64,000 nt of DNA from JAWXBK01 sp040878185 (GCA_040878185.1 JBBDMS010000052.1:1-64000); one strand, 5' to 3'; positions 1-9,532 are shown, counted from the first letter of the stretch. Notes: a model not told the origin generated them from the sequence alone. A program made the numbers and translations.

Positions 1-1
1 G

Positions 2-1693
2 TCCGAGCGCGACCAGGGCATCACCATCGACACCTCGCAGATCTGGTTCAAGACCCAGAAGCGCGACTACGTGATCATCGATGCGCCCGGGCATCGCGAA
101 TTCATCAAGAACATGATTACCGGCGCCTCGAGCGCCGAGGCCGCGGTGATGCTGATCGACGCCGGTCACGGCGTGCAGCAGCAGTCGCGCTTGCACGGCT
201 ATCTTTTGAATCTGCTCGGCATCCGGCAGATCGCCGTCGTTGTCAACAAAATGGACATGGTCGATTATTCCGCCGACCGCTTCGCGCAGATCCGCCAGAC
301 CTATATCGATTTCCTCGCCAAGGTCGGCGTCGCGCCGGACTATGTGATCCCCGTGTCGGCGCGCGAGGGCGACAATATCGCCAACCGCTCGAAGGATATG
401 CCCTGGTACGACGGGCCGACAGTCGTCGAGGCGCTCGACAGCTTCAAGCCGTCGCCACGCCCGACCGAGCTGCCCCTCAGAATGCCGGTGCAGGACGTCT
501 ACAAGTTCGACGACCGGCGCATTCTCGCGGGGCGGGTCGAAAGCGGCCACATCAATGTCGGCGATCGGCTTTTGTTCTCGCCGAGCAACAAGACGGCGCG
601 CGTCGCCTCGATCGAAATCTGGAATTCAAAGGCGCCGATGACCGAAGGTCGTGCCGGCCAGTCGGTCGGCATCACGCTCGACGAGCAGATCTTCGTTGAA
701 CGCGGCGAGATCGCCAGCCGCGAGCAGGATGCGCCGATCGAGACCAACGTCTTCCGCGGCCGTCTGTTCTGGCTCGGTCGCGAACCGCTCCAGATCGGTG
801 CGACCTATCAACTGAAGCTTAACACGCGCGAAGTGCCGGTGAGCGTGCAGGCGGTCGAGCGGATCTACGACGCCGACGATCTCTCGCAGCAGGAATCGGA
901 CGAGGTGCCGCGCCACGGCATCGCCGACATCATCCTGCGCAGCCGCGCGATGCTCGCGGTCGACGAGGGGCGCACGCTCCCGCGCACCGGCCGGTTTGCG
1001 CTCTCCGACGGCGTCAACATTCTCGCCGGCGGCCTGATCGATATGGACGGCTATCCCGACCAGCGCGACACGATGACGGTGCGGTCGAGCAATATTTTCC
1101 GCGTCGAGCATCGAATCGAGGCGCCGGCGCGCGCGACGCGAAACGGCCATCGCGGGGGCGTTATGTGGCTGACGGGCCTGTCGGGCGCCGGCAAATCGAC
1201 CATCGCGATGGCGCTGGAACAGGAAATGTTCCGTCGCGGCTATCACGCTTACGTGCTCGATGGCGATAACGTGCGGTACGGGCTCAACGCAAATCTCGGC
1301 TTTTCGCCGGACGATCGCGCTGAAAACATCCGGCGTGTCGGGGAAGTTGCCGCTCTGTTCGCCGATGCGGGCATGATCGTGGTTACTGCGTTCATCTCGC
1401 CCTATCGTGCGGACAGGCAGCGGGCACGAGACGCGGCGAAGGGCAATTTCCACGAGATCTATATCGAGGCCGACGTCGCGACCTGCGAGCAGCGCGATCC
1501 GAAGGGCCTTTATAAACGGGCGCGCAGCGGCGAGATTCTGGAGTTCACCGGTATTTCCGCGCCCTATGAAGAACCGGAAGCACCAGAACTCGTGGTCGAC
1601 ACGCGCGAGCTTTCCGTCACGCAGAGTCTCGATCACATTCTCGAATATATTGATCGTCATTTCTCCATCGCACCGAGGCGAAATAGTGGCTGA
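2..1693 (+). CDS. cysNC: Bifunctional sulfate adenylyltransferase large subunit / adenylylsulfate kinase (5' partial)
   Basis: The reading frame is open from base 2, so the gene starts before the window. The N-terminal part is a translation-type GTPase: the window opens in the switch region (ERDQGITID), followed by DAPGH (G3) and NKMD (G4), then EF-Tu-like beta-barrel domains. After about residue 360 of the visible part comes an APS kinase domain with P-loop GLSGAGKS (about 1175-1198) and the DGDN..R motif. The protein activates sulfate to APS (with CysD) and phosphorylates it to PAPS. CysD would be expected just upstream, outside the window. Both enzymatic halves look intact; only the G1 P-loop is cut off. 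Confidence 0.95.
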   Translation, partial: SERDQGITIDTSQIWFKTQKRDYVIIDAPGHREFIKNMITGASSAEAAVMLIDAGHGVQQQSRLHGYLLNLLGIRQIAVVVNKMDMVDYSADRFAQIRQTYIDFLAKVGVAPDYVIPVSAREGDNIANRSKDMPWYDGPTVVEALDSFKPSPRPTELPLRMPVQDVYKFDDRRILAGRVESGHINVGDRLLFSPSNKTARVASIEIWNSKAPMTEGRAGQSVGITLDEQIFVERGEIASREQDAPIETNVFRGRLFWLGREPLQIGATYQLKLNTREVPVSVQAVERIYDADDLSQQESDEVPRHGIADIILRSRAMLAVDEGRTLPRTGRFALSDGVNILAGGLIDMDGYPDQRDTMTVRSSNIFRVEHRIEAPARATRNGHRGGVMWLTGLSGAGKSTIAMALEQEMFRRGYHAYVLDGDNVRYGLNANLGFSPDDRAENIRRVGEVAALFADAGMIVVTAFISPYRADRQRARDAAKGNFHEIYIEADVATCEQRDPKGLYKRARSGEILEFTGISAPYEEPEAPELVVDTRELSVTQSLDHILEYIDRHFSIAPRRNSG

Positions 1694-1975
1694 TTTCCGG
1701 TATTTCCGTCACATTGCTGTAACGCAGTTTTAGGCGGCAAAATCGGCTTGCATCGATCTATTCGGGTCGCTACGGTCGACCACGAAACGGCCGCACAAGA
1801 CGGCTGACAATTTTTGATCTAGGGGCGCTCCGGTTCGCCGGGGCATGCCGGGAGGGCAGTTCAAGCCGAAATGTCGTGCAGGATCGCTCGCGGGGTAGGC
1901 GAGGCGTTTCGTACGATTTTTTGCGCAACGGCAATGCCGCGGGAATAACGAAGACGAGTTTGATTTGGGGGCCCG

Positions 1976-3544
1976 ATGCCAATCTCGTTCGAACGGATTA
2001 AAGCGGGAATCGATGTGTGGTCTGCGCGGGCGTTCGTGCCGCGCGAAATTCTGATCCGGGCGAACGGTCGCGTCAGCTACCTCACTGTCTCCAGCAGACT
2101 TCAGAAATTTGTCACAAGCGTCGGCGTCGTGCTTGGCGTATGGCTGGTCGCGAGTTCGACGAGCCTGTTGATCAGCACCTATTTTCTGCAGAAGAAAGAC
2201 AGCGAGGTCGAAATCGCCCGTCTTGCCTATGAAGGTCTGCTGGAAGACGTGGCGCGGTCCTACGACCAGTTTCACGTTCTGACGGGTGATCTCGACGACG
2301 ACGCCAGAGGCCTGCTCGGTCTCTCGGCCGGCCTTGCGAATGACAACGCCGGCACCTCCGTCCATCCCGATCCGGATGCGATGCGACACAAGCTCGCGCT
2401 GTTCCGCTCCGATCTCCGGATGATCGCCTCATTTAACGGCGCACTGCGCGCCCAGATCGCGGCGCTCGAGGAAGAGCTTGCCGCGGCCCGCGATGCCGGT
2501 GGCGATCTCGAGGAAGCCAATGCCGATCTGCAGGGCGACCTTTCGGATATCGAGGCCAAACTGGCGGGCGCCATCGCCCAGAACGGTCTGCTCCAACGCG
2601 AGGTCGCGGGGCTCCAGGACGAACTCGCCATTGCCGAAGTCGCGCGCGATTCCAACGCGCTGACCGCCGAGAATCTGAATCGCCGCATCGAGCTTCTGGA
2701 ACAGAATCTCGCCAGTGCCGTCGACGGCAATGTCGATCGCGACGAGCGGATCGCGCTCATGCAGCAGGTGATCGCCTCGGTCGTGGACGAACGCAACGAT
2801 CTCGCTTCGATCAAATCGGAACTCGGTCGCCAGTTGGGCGAACTGCAGCAGCGGTTGGCCGCGGTCCAGTCCTCGCAGGAGAACGTGGCACAGCAGCTCG
2901 CCGAGCGGACGCTCAGCGGGGTCGAGGAAGTCGAAAAGATCGTCACCATGACCGGGCTCGACGTGGAGCGCCTGCTGGAAGTCGCCGGGGAAGAGCTCGA
3001 CGGGAAGGGCGGTCCCTATATCAGCCCGAATGCGGTTCTGGACACGGAAGCCGACGAACTCGTTCTGGCGAGCGTCGCGGATCTCGACAGCGCGGTCTCG
3101 CGCCTCGAACGGCTGCAACTCGTGATGCGCAGCCTGCCGATCACCGCACCGCTCGACAATTACTACACCACCAGCGGTTTCGGCCGTCGCACCGATCCGT
3201 TCAACGGCACGGTGGCCCTGCATGAGGGGCTCGATCTGGTGAGCAATGTCGGTGCCGAGGTGCTGGCGACGGCGCCCGGCGTCGTGATTTTCGCAGGATG
3301 GCAGGGGGAGTATGGCCGCCTGGTCGAGATCGACCACGGCCTCGGTATTACCACGCGTTATGCGCATCTCAAGGAAATCTCGGTCGAAGTCGGCCAGACG
3401 GTGGACTATCGCGATGAGATCGGACTGCTCGGCAGTTCCGGTCGCAGCACGGGTCCGCACGTTCACTACGAGGTGCGTTTTAACGACAGGCCCTTCAACC
3501 CAATGAACTTTCTGAAGGCAGGTCGCTATGTTTTCAAAGGGTAG
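1976..3544 (+). CDS. Membrane-anchored coiled-coil M23 (LytM) endopeptidase
   Basis: A 522-residue protein with a short cytoplasmic N-terminus, one membrane segment at about residues 47-69, a long heptad-rich coiled coil (about 70-370) and a C-terminal M23 peptidase domain. The zinc motifs are complete: HxxxD at H416/D420 and HxH at H495/H497. The expected role is cutting peptide cross-links in periplasmic peptidoglycan. The last 17 bases overlap the bactofilin gene. M23 peptidase plus bactofilin is a well-known pair controlling cell shape (e.g. Helicobacter Csd1/CcmA), so a function in local wall remodelling is likely. The ATG at 1976 follows a G-rich ribosome site. Confidence 0.9.
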   Translation: MPISFERIKAGIDVWSARAFVPREILIRANGRVSYLTVSSRLQKFVTSVGVVLGVWLVASSTSLLISTYFLQKKDSEVEIARLAYEGLLEDVARSYDQFHVLTGDLDDDARGLLGLSAGLANDNAGTSVHPDPDAMRHKLALFRSDLRMIASFNGALRAQIAALEEELAAARDAGGDLEEANADLQGDLSDIEAKLAGAIAQNGLLQREVAGLQDELAIAEVARDSNALTAENLNRRIELLEQNLASAVDGNVDRDERIALMQQVIASVVDERNDLASIKSELGRQLGELQQRLAAVQSSQENVAQQLAERTLSGVEEVEKIVTMTGLDVERLLEVAGEELDGKGGPYISPNAVLDTEADELVLASVADLDSAVSRLERLQLVMRSLPITAPLDNYYTTSGFGRRTDPFNGTVALHEGLDLVSNVGAEVLATAPGVVIFAGWQGEYGRLVEIDHGLGITTRYAHLKEISVEVGQTVDYRDEIGLLGSSGRSTGPHVHYEVRFNDRPFNPMNFLKAGRYVFKG

Positions 3545-4094
3545 TAGCACCAAGTCGTCGAGCGCGTCGTCGTCGCCGTCACCGACGCCGTCCGTCTCGA
3601 CACCCGAACAGCCGCATAAGCCGGTTGTCCCCGTTCGCAACGCCGCACCGTCGATCATCAGCGCGGATCTGAAAATCGTCGGCGATCTGACGAGCGCCGG
3701 CGACATCCAGATCGACGGGACGGTCGAGGGCGATATCCAGACCCGGACCATCACGGTTGGCGAGGCAGCCCATGTGATCGGATCGATCGTCGCGGATTTG
3801 GTCCGCGTCTGCGGATCGGTCAACGGCCAGATCAAGGGCCAGACCGTGACCCTGGACAAGTCGGCCAAGGTGGTCGGCGACATCATGCATCAGAGCCTGG
3901 CGATCGAGCCCGGTGCCTTTCTCGAAGGCCATTGCCGGCGCATCGAATCGACCGCGCCTTCGGTAGCGTCTTCGTCGTCGCTGCCGGCGGGCAGCAGCTC
4001 GCTGGGCAGTGGCTCGTCAGGCAGCGGCTCATCGGGCCTGAGCGAAGTCAAGCCGGCCATCGCGAACAGTCCGCCGAAGCAGTTCGCCAGCTAA
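3528..4094 (+). CDS. bacA: Bactofilin (polymer-forming cytoskeletal protein)
   Basis: A 188-residue protein with a central bactofilin (DUF583) beta-helix at about residues 42-135, recognisable by short repeats of hydrophobic and glycine residues (such as KIVGDLTSAGDIQIDGTVEG). It is flanked by a Ser/Pro-rich N-terminus and a Ser/Gly-rich tail of low complexity. Bactofilins form filaments without nucleotide and recruit wall enzymes. The start lies inside the end of the M23 peptidase gene with an AGG ribosome site upstream, so the two are probably translationally coupled. The symbol is family-level; ccmA would be equally valid. Confidence 0.88.
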   Translation: MFSKGSSTKSSSASSSPSPTPSVSTPEQPHKPVVPVRNAAPSIISADLKIVGDLTSAGDIQIDGTVEGDIQTRTITVGEAAHVIGSIVADLVRVCGSVNGQIKGQTVTLDKSAKVVGDIMHQSLAIEPGAFLEGHCRRIESTAPSVASSSSLPAGSSSLGSGSSGSGSSGLSEVKPAIANSPPKQFAS

Positions 4095-4167
4095 ACGCGG
4101 CCGGCAACGCCCGGCTGTCGTACGCGCTCTTCTCGCGCCTGCTCGCCTCCCGGCGGACAGGCGTTTT

Positions 4168-5166
4168 TCATTGGCACGCGGCGATCGCCTCGCTGAACGA
4201 TTGCGGGTCGACATTGCCGCCTGACAGCACGACGGCGATGGTGCGGCCCTTGGTCGGGATGCGGCCGCTCAGGACCGCGGCCAGCGCCACCGCGCCGCCC
4301 GGTTCGACCACCAGTTTCAGCGTGTCGAACGCATAGGCCATCGCGGCACGCACCTCGTCGTCGCTCACCGAAACCCCGCTTGCGACGAGACGCCGGTTGA
4401 TCGCGAAGGTGAGCTCTCCCGGCGTCGGCGCCAGCAGCGCATCGCAGATCGAGCGCGCATCTTTCGCATTGGCGAGCCGCTCGCCGGCCTGCAGCGAACG
4501 GCCGGTATCGTCGAACGCCGAAGGCTCGGCGGCGTGGATCGTGCAACCGGGACAATCATGTGAGACGGCAATCGAAAGCCCCGCCATCAGCCCGCCGCCG
4601 CCGCACGGCGTGATCAGTGCATCGGGTTCGGCACCCAGCGCACGCGCCTGCGCGACGATCTCGCGGCCGGCCGTGCCCTGGCCGGCGATGATGTCGGGAT
4701 CGTCATAGGGCGGCACGATGACGGCGCGCCGCTCGGTGGCGATGCGGGAGGCGAGGTCCTCGCGGCTCTCGCGATAGCGATCGTAGGTGATGATCTCGGC
4801 GCCATAGCCGCGCGTGTTGGAAATCTTGATCGCGGGCGCATCGCTCGGCATCACGATGGCGGCCTTGATTCCGAGCAGAGCCGCCGCGGCCGCGACTCCC
4901 TGCGCATGATTCCCCGAGGAGTAGGCAACGACCGCGTCGGGCCGCGCACCTTCGTCCATCAGCCGGCGCAGTTTGTTGTAGGCGCCCCGGAACTTGAACG
5001 ATCCCGTCCGCTGCAGCGTTTCGGCCTTGATCAGCATACGCCCGCCGGTGCGCGCATCGAGCGCGGCCGAGGTCAGCAGCGGCGTCATTGCAGCCCAACC
5101 CGCAAGCCGTGCGGCGGCCGCTTCGATATCGGCGTAGCCCGGGGCCGCCGGCGCTTCGCTGTTCAT
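4168..5166 (-). CDS. Threonine dehydratase / serine-threonine racemase-type PLP enzyme
   Basis: A 332-residue fold-type II PLP enzyme. Visible motifs are SFKFRGA with the PLP lysine, SSGNHAQGVA, and the glycine loop CGGGGL that holds the PLP phosphate. There is no C-terminal ACT domain, so it resembles catabolic TdcB-type dehydratases or serine racemases rather than the allosteric biosynthetic IlvA. It would convert threonine to 2-oxobutanoate or act on serine. The ATG at 5166 overlaps the upstream HAD gene's stop as ATGA, so they form one operon. The substrate cannot be settled from sequence. Confidence 0.85.
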   Translation of the reverse strand: MNSEAPAAPGYADIEAAAARLAGWAAMTPLLTSAALDARTGGRMLIKAETLQRTGSFKFRGAYNKLRRLMDEGARPDAVVAYSSGNHAQGVAAAAALLGIKAAIVMPSDAPAIKISNTRGYGAEIITYDRYRESREDLASRIATERRAVIVPPYDDPDIIAGQGTAGREIVAQARALGAEPDALITPCGGGGLMAGLSIAVSHDCPGCTIHAAEPSAFDDTGRSLQAGERLANAKDARSICDALLAPTPGELTFAINRRLVASGVSVSDDEVRAAMAYAFDTLKLVVEPGGAVALAAVLSGRIPTKGRTIAVVLSGGNVDPQSFSEAIAACQ

Positions 5167-5861
5167 GCCCTGGCTCCCGATTGCAGCAAATCCGGCAGAT
5201 GCGACAGATCGGCAATCTCGACGGTCGGCGTGCCGGGCAGTCGTTCGACAGGGTGGCGCGTGCGGTTGACCCAGATCGTCCGGAAACCGAAGGCGCTGCC
5301 GCCGGCAATGTCCCATCCGTTCGAACTGACGAATGCGATGTCGCCGGGCGCGATCCCGAGCCGCTCCGTCGCCAGCCCATAGACCGACGGATGCGGCTTG
5401 AAGATGCCGACCGCATCGACCGAGAGAATATCGTCGAACAGGTCGGCAATTTTGTTGCGCGCGCAGATGGCATCGAGCATCGGCCGCGTGCCGTTCGAGA
5501 GAATGAGGAGCGGATGGCCGCGCTCGCGCAGGCGCTGCAACGCCAGCGGCACCTCGGGATAGACGTCGAGCGCCAGATAGGAATCGAGCAGCCGCTGCCG
5601 CAGGTGGCCGGGCTCGATCGCAAGCGACGCAAGTGCGAAATCAAGTGCCTCGGCGGTCACCTGACTGAAATCCGCGTACTGGCCCATCAGGCTGCGCAGC
5701 CAGGTGTAATCGAGCTGCTTGCGCCGCCACAAAGCGGTCAACGCCGCCGCGGCGTCGCCGAGCGCCTCGCGACAGACGGTTGCCGGCGTGCCGATATCGA
5801 AGAGGGTTCCGTAGGCGTCGAAGACGCAGGCGGCGGGCAGCGACCGGCTGGCTGCCGCCAT
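5163..5861 (-). CDS. Haloacid dehalogenase, type II ((S)-2-haloacid dehalogenase family)
   Basis: A 232-residue HAD protein with the full type II haloacid dehalogenase signature: FDAYGTLFD (nucleophile Asp), QLDYTWLR, SNG, a conserved Lys in FKPHPSVY, and SSNGWD near the C-terminus. These motifs are specific to L-2-haloacid dehalogenases rather than to general HAD phosphatases. The predicted reaction is hydrolysis of (S)-2-haloacids to (R)-2-hydroxyacids. The start overlaps the transglycosylase stop by one base and its own stop overlaps the dehydratase start by four, so the three genes are co-transcribed. The physiological substrate may not be halogenated. Confidence 0.85.
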   Translation of the reverse strand: MAAASRSLPAACVFDAYGTLFDIGTPATVCREALGDAAAALTALWRRKQLDYTWLRSLMGQYADFSQVTAEALDFALASLAIEPGHLRQRLLDSYLALDVYPEVPLALQRLRERGHPLLILSNGTRPMLDAICARNKIADLFDDILSVDAVGIFKPHPSVYGLATERLGIAPGDIAFVSSNGWDIAGGSAFGFRTIWVNRTRHPVERLPGTPTVEIADLSHLPDLLQSGARA

Positions 5862-7882
5862 CAGCGTCCGAGATCCTGTTCGAGCGTCAGCGCGACCGTC
5901 GTGCCGTGCAGGCGGTGGCGATAGATCTGCAGGTTCTCGAGGACACGCTGTACATAGTTGCGCGTTTCGGAGAACGGGATCAGCTCGATCCAGTCGACGA
6001 TGTCGACCTCGTTGCCGCGCGGATCGCCGTACTCGTTGATCCATTCGCTGACGCGGGCGGGGCCGGCATTGTAGGCGGCGATTGTGAGGATGTAGGACCC
6101 GCCATACCGGTTCAGCAGTTCCGCGACATAGGCGCTGCCGAGGCGGATGTTGTAATCGCCGTCGCGGGTCAGCAGGCTTTCCTCGTAGGAGACGCCGATC
6201 TTGCCCGCCACATGCTTGGCAGTCGCCGGCATGAGTTGCATGAGACCACGCGCGCCGGCCGAGCTAACGGCAGCGAGATCGAAAACGCTTTCCTGCCGGA
6301 TGATCGCCAGCACGAGCGCATCCTCGGCCGGGCTGCCCGCCGGCAAATTGCGCACCGGATAGAGATAGTCGAGCATCTCGATCCCCTTGGTGCGGGCGAT
6401 CTTGGCGACCGTGACCATATAATCGTCGCGCCGGATGCTGCTGCCGAGTTCGGCCAGCAACCGCAAATCGGACGGCAATTCGAAGCGCTCGGCCATGCGG
6501 AGGAAAAAGGTGCGGCTGCGATCGCTCTCGTTGAGCTCGGCCATCAGCCGGATCAGGCGCACCAGTTCGCTCGCTTCGAACGCCGCGCGTTCCGCATCGG
6601 TCGGGACCGGGGCGGGATCGAAGCCGATACCGTCCAGCGTGCCGAGCCGCTGCGCCGCGAGCTGGCCGTAATAGGCCGAGAGATTCTCGGCGGCGCTGCG
6701 ATACCAGTTCTGCGCCAGCGCGATATCGCCCATGTCTTCGGCGGCGCGACCGGCCCAATAGGCACCGCGCGCGAGGCTGACCGGCGAACCGACGCCGGCA
6801 TACATCCGCGTGAAATGATCGTAGCCGAGCCGGTGCTCGGAGAGGAATCGCGCGGCGACCCAGCCGGCGAGCCATTCGCCGTCTGCGAAGGTGATGCCCT
6901 CGGCGGTGCCATGCCCGGCGGCGAGCCGGTAGGCGACCGAGACGTCGCCGCGATGCAGCGCTTCGCGGGCAGCATTCTCGAGCTCGCGCCACATCAGTTC
7001 GGGTCGCGCCGCACCGGGCGGCGGCGGATCGAGCATTTCCGCCGCACCCAGCGAATCGTCGTTCTGCCGGCGCCAGCGCGCCCGCTCATAGACCAGACCT
7101 GGGTCGCGCATCAGCGCCGCCGGTACCCGCTTGAGCGCCCCATCGACGCCGGGATCCTTCTGCCGCAGCTTGATGCGGGCGAAAGCGAGTGCCTGATGGT
7201 CGGCATCGACCAGCGACATCATCCGTTCCGCCGCCGCGGTTTCGCCCGCCCAGAGCAGGCGGTCGAGCCGCGCGATATGGTCGACCGGCTGGAGAAACTG
7301 CGCATAGGCGGCAAGGAACGGCCCTTCCGCGGTCGTCGAGACCGGCAACTGCGCCCAGCTCTGCCGCACCATATCAATCGCCTGCTGCGTCAGGCCCTTG
7401 TCGATCAGGGCCCGGGCCAGCACCATCGCGCCCTCGATCGTCGCCGGTTCGCGATCGGCGAACCAGGCCAGCACTTCTTCGGTGCCGAGATTTGGCGGCA
7501 TCGCCCGCTCGCCCTGTTCCTGCAGCGAGATCTGACCCGGCCAGTCGGAGCTGGTGCGCATGAAACCGGTGATCTCGTCGAACGAACGACCCGGCCCGGG
7601 GCGAATCAGATCGAGCCACTGGATGAATTTCGCCGGCAGCGGGTTCTCCGCCGAACTGGCCAGCGCCCGCGCCTCGGCCCATTTTTCCTGGTCGACGAGC
7701 TGGAATGCCTGCTTGTAAATCGCCACATCGCCAGTGGTCAGCAGGGGTTCGGCCGCCGCCGCGACGGGCAGCAGGGCAAGGAAGATGCTAAAGAAGGCAG
7801 GGATCGTACGCGGCACGCGGCAACTCACCGGTTGATGGGGCTGCGATCCACTATTCCGAAAGAGCGCTGCCCGGTCAAACAT
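5861..7882 (-). CDS. slt: Soluble lytic murein transglycosylase (Slt70-like)
   Basis: A protein of about 673 residues with an N-terminal signal sequence ending near VAAAAEP, a long alpha-superhelical (TPR-like) region, and a C-terminal SLT catalytic domain with the catalytic Glu in IIRQESVFD, then GARGLMQLMP and AAYNAGP. It cleaves the MurNAc-GlcNAc bond to 1,6-anhydro products in the periplasm. The start is uncertain: ATG at 7882 gives an 18-residue lead before the signal, while GTG at 7828 gives a more typical signal peptide, and neither has a strong ribosome site. It is first in an operon with the haloacid dehalogenase and dehydratase, and divergent from dapA. Confidence 0.9.
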   Translation of the reverse strand: MFDRAALFRNSGSQPHQPVSCRVPRTIPAFFSIFLALLPVAAAAEPLLTTGDVAIYKQAFQLVDQEKWAEARALASSAENPLPAKFIQWLDLIRPGPGRSFDEITGFMRTSSDWPGQISLQEQGERAMPPNLGTEEVLAWFADREPATIEGAMVLARALIDKGLTQQAIDMVRQSWAQLPVSTTAEGPFLAAYAQFLQPVDHIARLDRLLWAGETAAAERMMSLVDADHQALAFARIKLRQKDPGVDGALKRVPAALMRDPGLVYERARWRRQNDDSLGAAEMLDPPPPGAARPELMWRELENAAREALHRGDVSVAYRLAAGHGTAEGITFADGEWLAGWVAARFLSEHRLGYDHFTRMYAGVGSPVSLARGAYWAGRAAEDMGDIALAQNWYRSAAENLSAYYGQLAAQRLGTLDGIGFDPAPVPTDAERAAFEASELVRLIRLMAELNESDRSRTFFLRMAERFELPSDLRLLAELGSSIRRDDYMVTVAKIARTKGIEMLDYLYPVRNLPAGSPAEDALVLAIIRQESVFDLAAVSSAGARGLMQLMPATAKHVAGKIGVSYEESLLTRDGDYNIRLGSAYVAELLNRYGGSYILTIAAYNAGPARVSEWINEYGDPRGNEVDIVDWIELIPFSETRNYVQRVLENLQIYRHRLHGTTVALTLEQDLGR

Positions 7883-7963
7883 TGACGGCGCCCGGCTGTT
7901 GCGGCAACGCCCGAAGGTCGATAAACCTGCCGCAGAGAGCTTGGTCTGGTCGGGAGAAAGTCG

Positions 7964-8839
7964 ATGTTTAAAGGATCGATCACTGCATTGATCACGCCGT
8001 TTCGCGACGGCGGCGTCGACGAGCAGGCATTTCGCGAGCTGGTGGACTGGCAGATCGCCGAAGGCTCCAACGGGCTGGTGCCCTGCGGCACGACCGGCGA
8101 ATCGCCGACGCTCACCCATCCCGAACATATGCGAGTCGTTGAACTCTGCGTCGCGGCGGCGAACGGTCGGGTTCCGGTCATTGCCGGGACGGGCTCGAAT
8201 TCGACCGCGGAAGCGATTCTGCTCACGCGCCATGCCAAGGAGGCGGGTGCCGACGGCGCGCTGATCGTCATGCCGTACTACAACAAGCCGACCCAGGAAG
8301 GGCAGTATCGCCATTTCAAGGCGATCCACGACGCGGTCGAGATTCCGATCGTGATCTACAATATTCCCGGCCGCAGCGTGGTCGACATGTCGATCGAGAC
8401 GATGGCGCGCCTGGCCGAGCTGCCGAACATCGTCGGCGTCAAGGACGCGACGCAGGATCTGGTCCGGCCGCTCGCCACCAAGGTCCGCATCGGCAATGGC
8501 TTCTGCCAGCTCTCGGGCGAGGATGCGACTGCGCTGCCGCTGCTCGCCCAGGGTGGCGACGGCTGTATCTCGGTGACCGCGAACGTTGCACCGCGTCTGC
8601 TGTCCGAAATGCATGCCGCGTGGGGTCGTGGCAATCTCGCGCGGGCGATGGAGATCAACGAGCGGCTGCTGCCGTTGCACCAGGCCCTGTTCTGCGAAAC
8701 CAGCCCCGGCCCGGTCAAATATGCGGCGAGCCTGCTTGGGCGTTGCCGTGCCGATACGCGCCTGCCGCTCTGCGAGATTGCCGACTCCGCCAAGGCGCGC
8801 GTGCGCGAGGCGATGGTGTCCGTCGGCCTGATTAACTGA
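7964..8839 (+). CDS. dapA: 4-hydroxy-tetrahydrodipicolinate synthase
   Basis: A 291-residue Class I aldolase-fold enzyme of the DHDPS family. The Schiff-base lysine is K160 in GVKDAT, the proton-relay tyrosine is Y132 in YNIPGR, and the CGTTGE substrate-binding motif spans residues 41-46. It condenses pyruvate with aspartate semialdehyde in the lysine and diaminopimelate pathway. Length and motifs match the family throughout. It is divergent from the slt operon, with 81 bp between the starts, and smpB follows after only 5 bases, so the two are likely one transcript. Confidence 0.96.
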   Translation: MFKGSITALITPFRDGGVDEQAFRELVDWQIAEGSNGLVPCGTTGESPTLTHPEHMRVVELCVAAANGRVPVIAGTGSNSTAEAILLTRHAKEAGADGALIVMPYYNKPTQEGQYRHFKAIHDAVEIPIVIYNIPGRSVVDMSIETMARLAELPNIVGVKDATQDLVRPLATKVRIGNGFCQLSGEDATALPLLAQGGDGCISVTANVAPRLLSEMHAAWGRGNLARAMEINERLLPLHQALFCETSPGPVKYAASLLGRCRADTRLPLCEIADSAKARVREAMVSVGLIN

Positions 8840-8844
8840 ATGTC

Positions 8845-9321
8845 ATGGCCAAGGCGGATCGGCCGACGCGGGTCGCGGCCCAGAACCGCAAGGCGCGCCA
8901 TAACTACGAGATCGAGGACACGTTCGAGGCCGGCATCATCCTGACCGGCACCGAGGTGAAATCGCTGCGCGGCGGTCGCGCCTCGATCGGCGAAGCGTTT
9001 GCGGTCGATCGCGACGGCGAGCTCTATCTGATCAACGCACATATCCCCGAATATGCGGGCGCCAGCCGCAACAACCACGCGCCGCTGCGCCCGCGCAAGT
9101 TGCTGGTGCATCGTCGCGAAATGGAGAAGCTGCTCGGCTCGATCTCGCGCGAAGGTATGACGCTGGTGCCGCTCTCGATCTATTTCAACGACCGCGGCAT
9201 CGCCAAGGTTCAGCTCGGCCTCGCGCGCGGCCGGCGCAAGATCGACAAACGCGAAGAGCTGAAACGTCGCGATTGGGATCGCGACAAGGCGCGGCTGCTG
9301 CGGGCCCGCAGCAAGGCCTGA
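8845..9321 (+). CDS. smpB: SsrA-binding protein (trans-translation)
   Basis: A 158-residue protein that matches SmpB along its length: the oligonucleotide-binding barrel with NRKARHNYEIEDTFEAGI and GTEVKSLR near the start, and a basic C-terminal tail (GLARGRRKIDKRE...) that enters the decoding centre. It brings tmRNA to stalled ribosomes. The ATG lies 5 bases after the dapA stop; dapA-smpB adjacency is usual in alphaproteobacteria. A dispersed inverted repeat begins about 36 bases downstream. No two-piece tmRNA gene was recognised in the window. Confidence 0.96.
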   Translation: MAKADRPTRVAAQNRKARHNYEIEDTFEAGIILTGTEVKSLRGGRASIGEAFAVDRDGELYLINAHIPEYAGASRNNHAPLRPRKLLVHRREMEKLLGSISREGMTLVPLSIYFNDRGIAKVQLGLARGRRKIDKREELKRRDWDRDKARLLRARSKA

Positions 9322-9356
9322 GCGTCGCTAAAGAAACGCCGTTCTCCCTCTTTCAA

Positions 9357-9496
9357 TCGTCATTGCCGGGCTTGACCCGGCAATCCACGGATCGACCGGG
9401 TTCTGTTTTTCCAATCGGCCTGGATTTCAGCGCGCCTGTTCATCTGTGCGAAGCGTCGGCACAGTGGATCGCCGGGGCAAGCCCGGCGATGACGAT
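9357..9496. repeat. Dispersed inverted repeat, copy A
   Basis: Two arms of about 32 bases in inverted orientation: left arm 9357-9390 (core CATTGCCGGGCTTGACCCGG) and right arm 9464-9496 (core ATCGCCGGGGCAAGCCCGGC), with about 74 bases between. The same arms recur at 19752-20254 and 33867-33998. Each arm is itself partly palindromic (CCGGG...CCCGG). No gene lies inside. Confidence 0.85.
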
Positions 9497-9532
9497 AGAG
9501 AGAAATCTGCAGCGTAGCGCGGTGCAGCGTGA

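Noticed and set aside
5780..7885. 701-codon plus-strand frame opposite slt and the haloacid dehalogenase gene
   Set aside because: Shadow; Arg/Asp-rich low-information translation typical of antisense frames in high-GC DNA.
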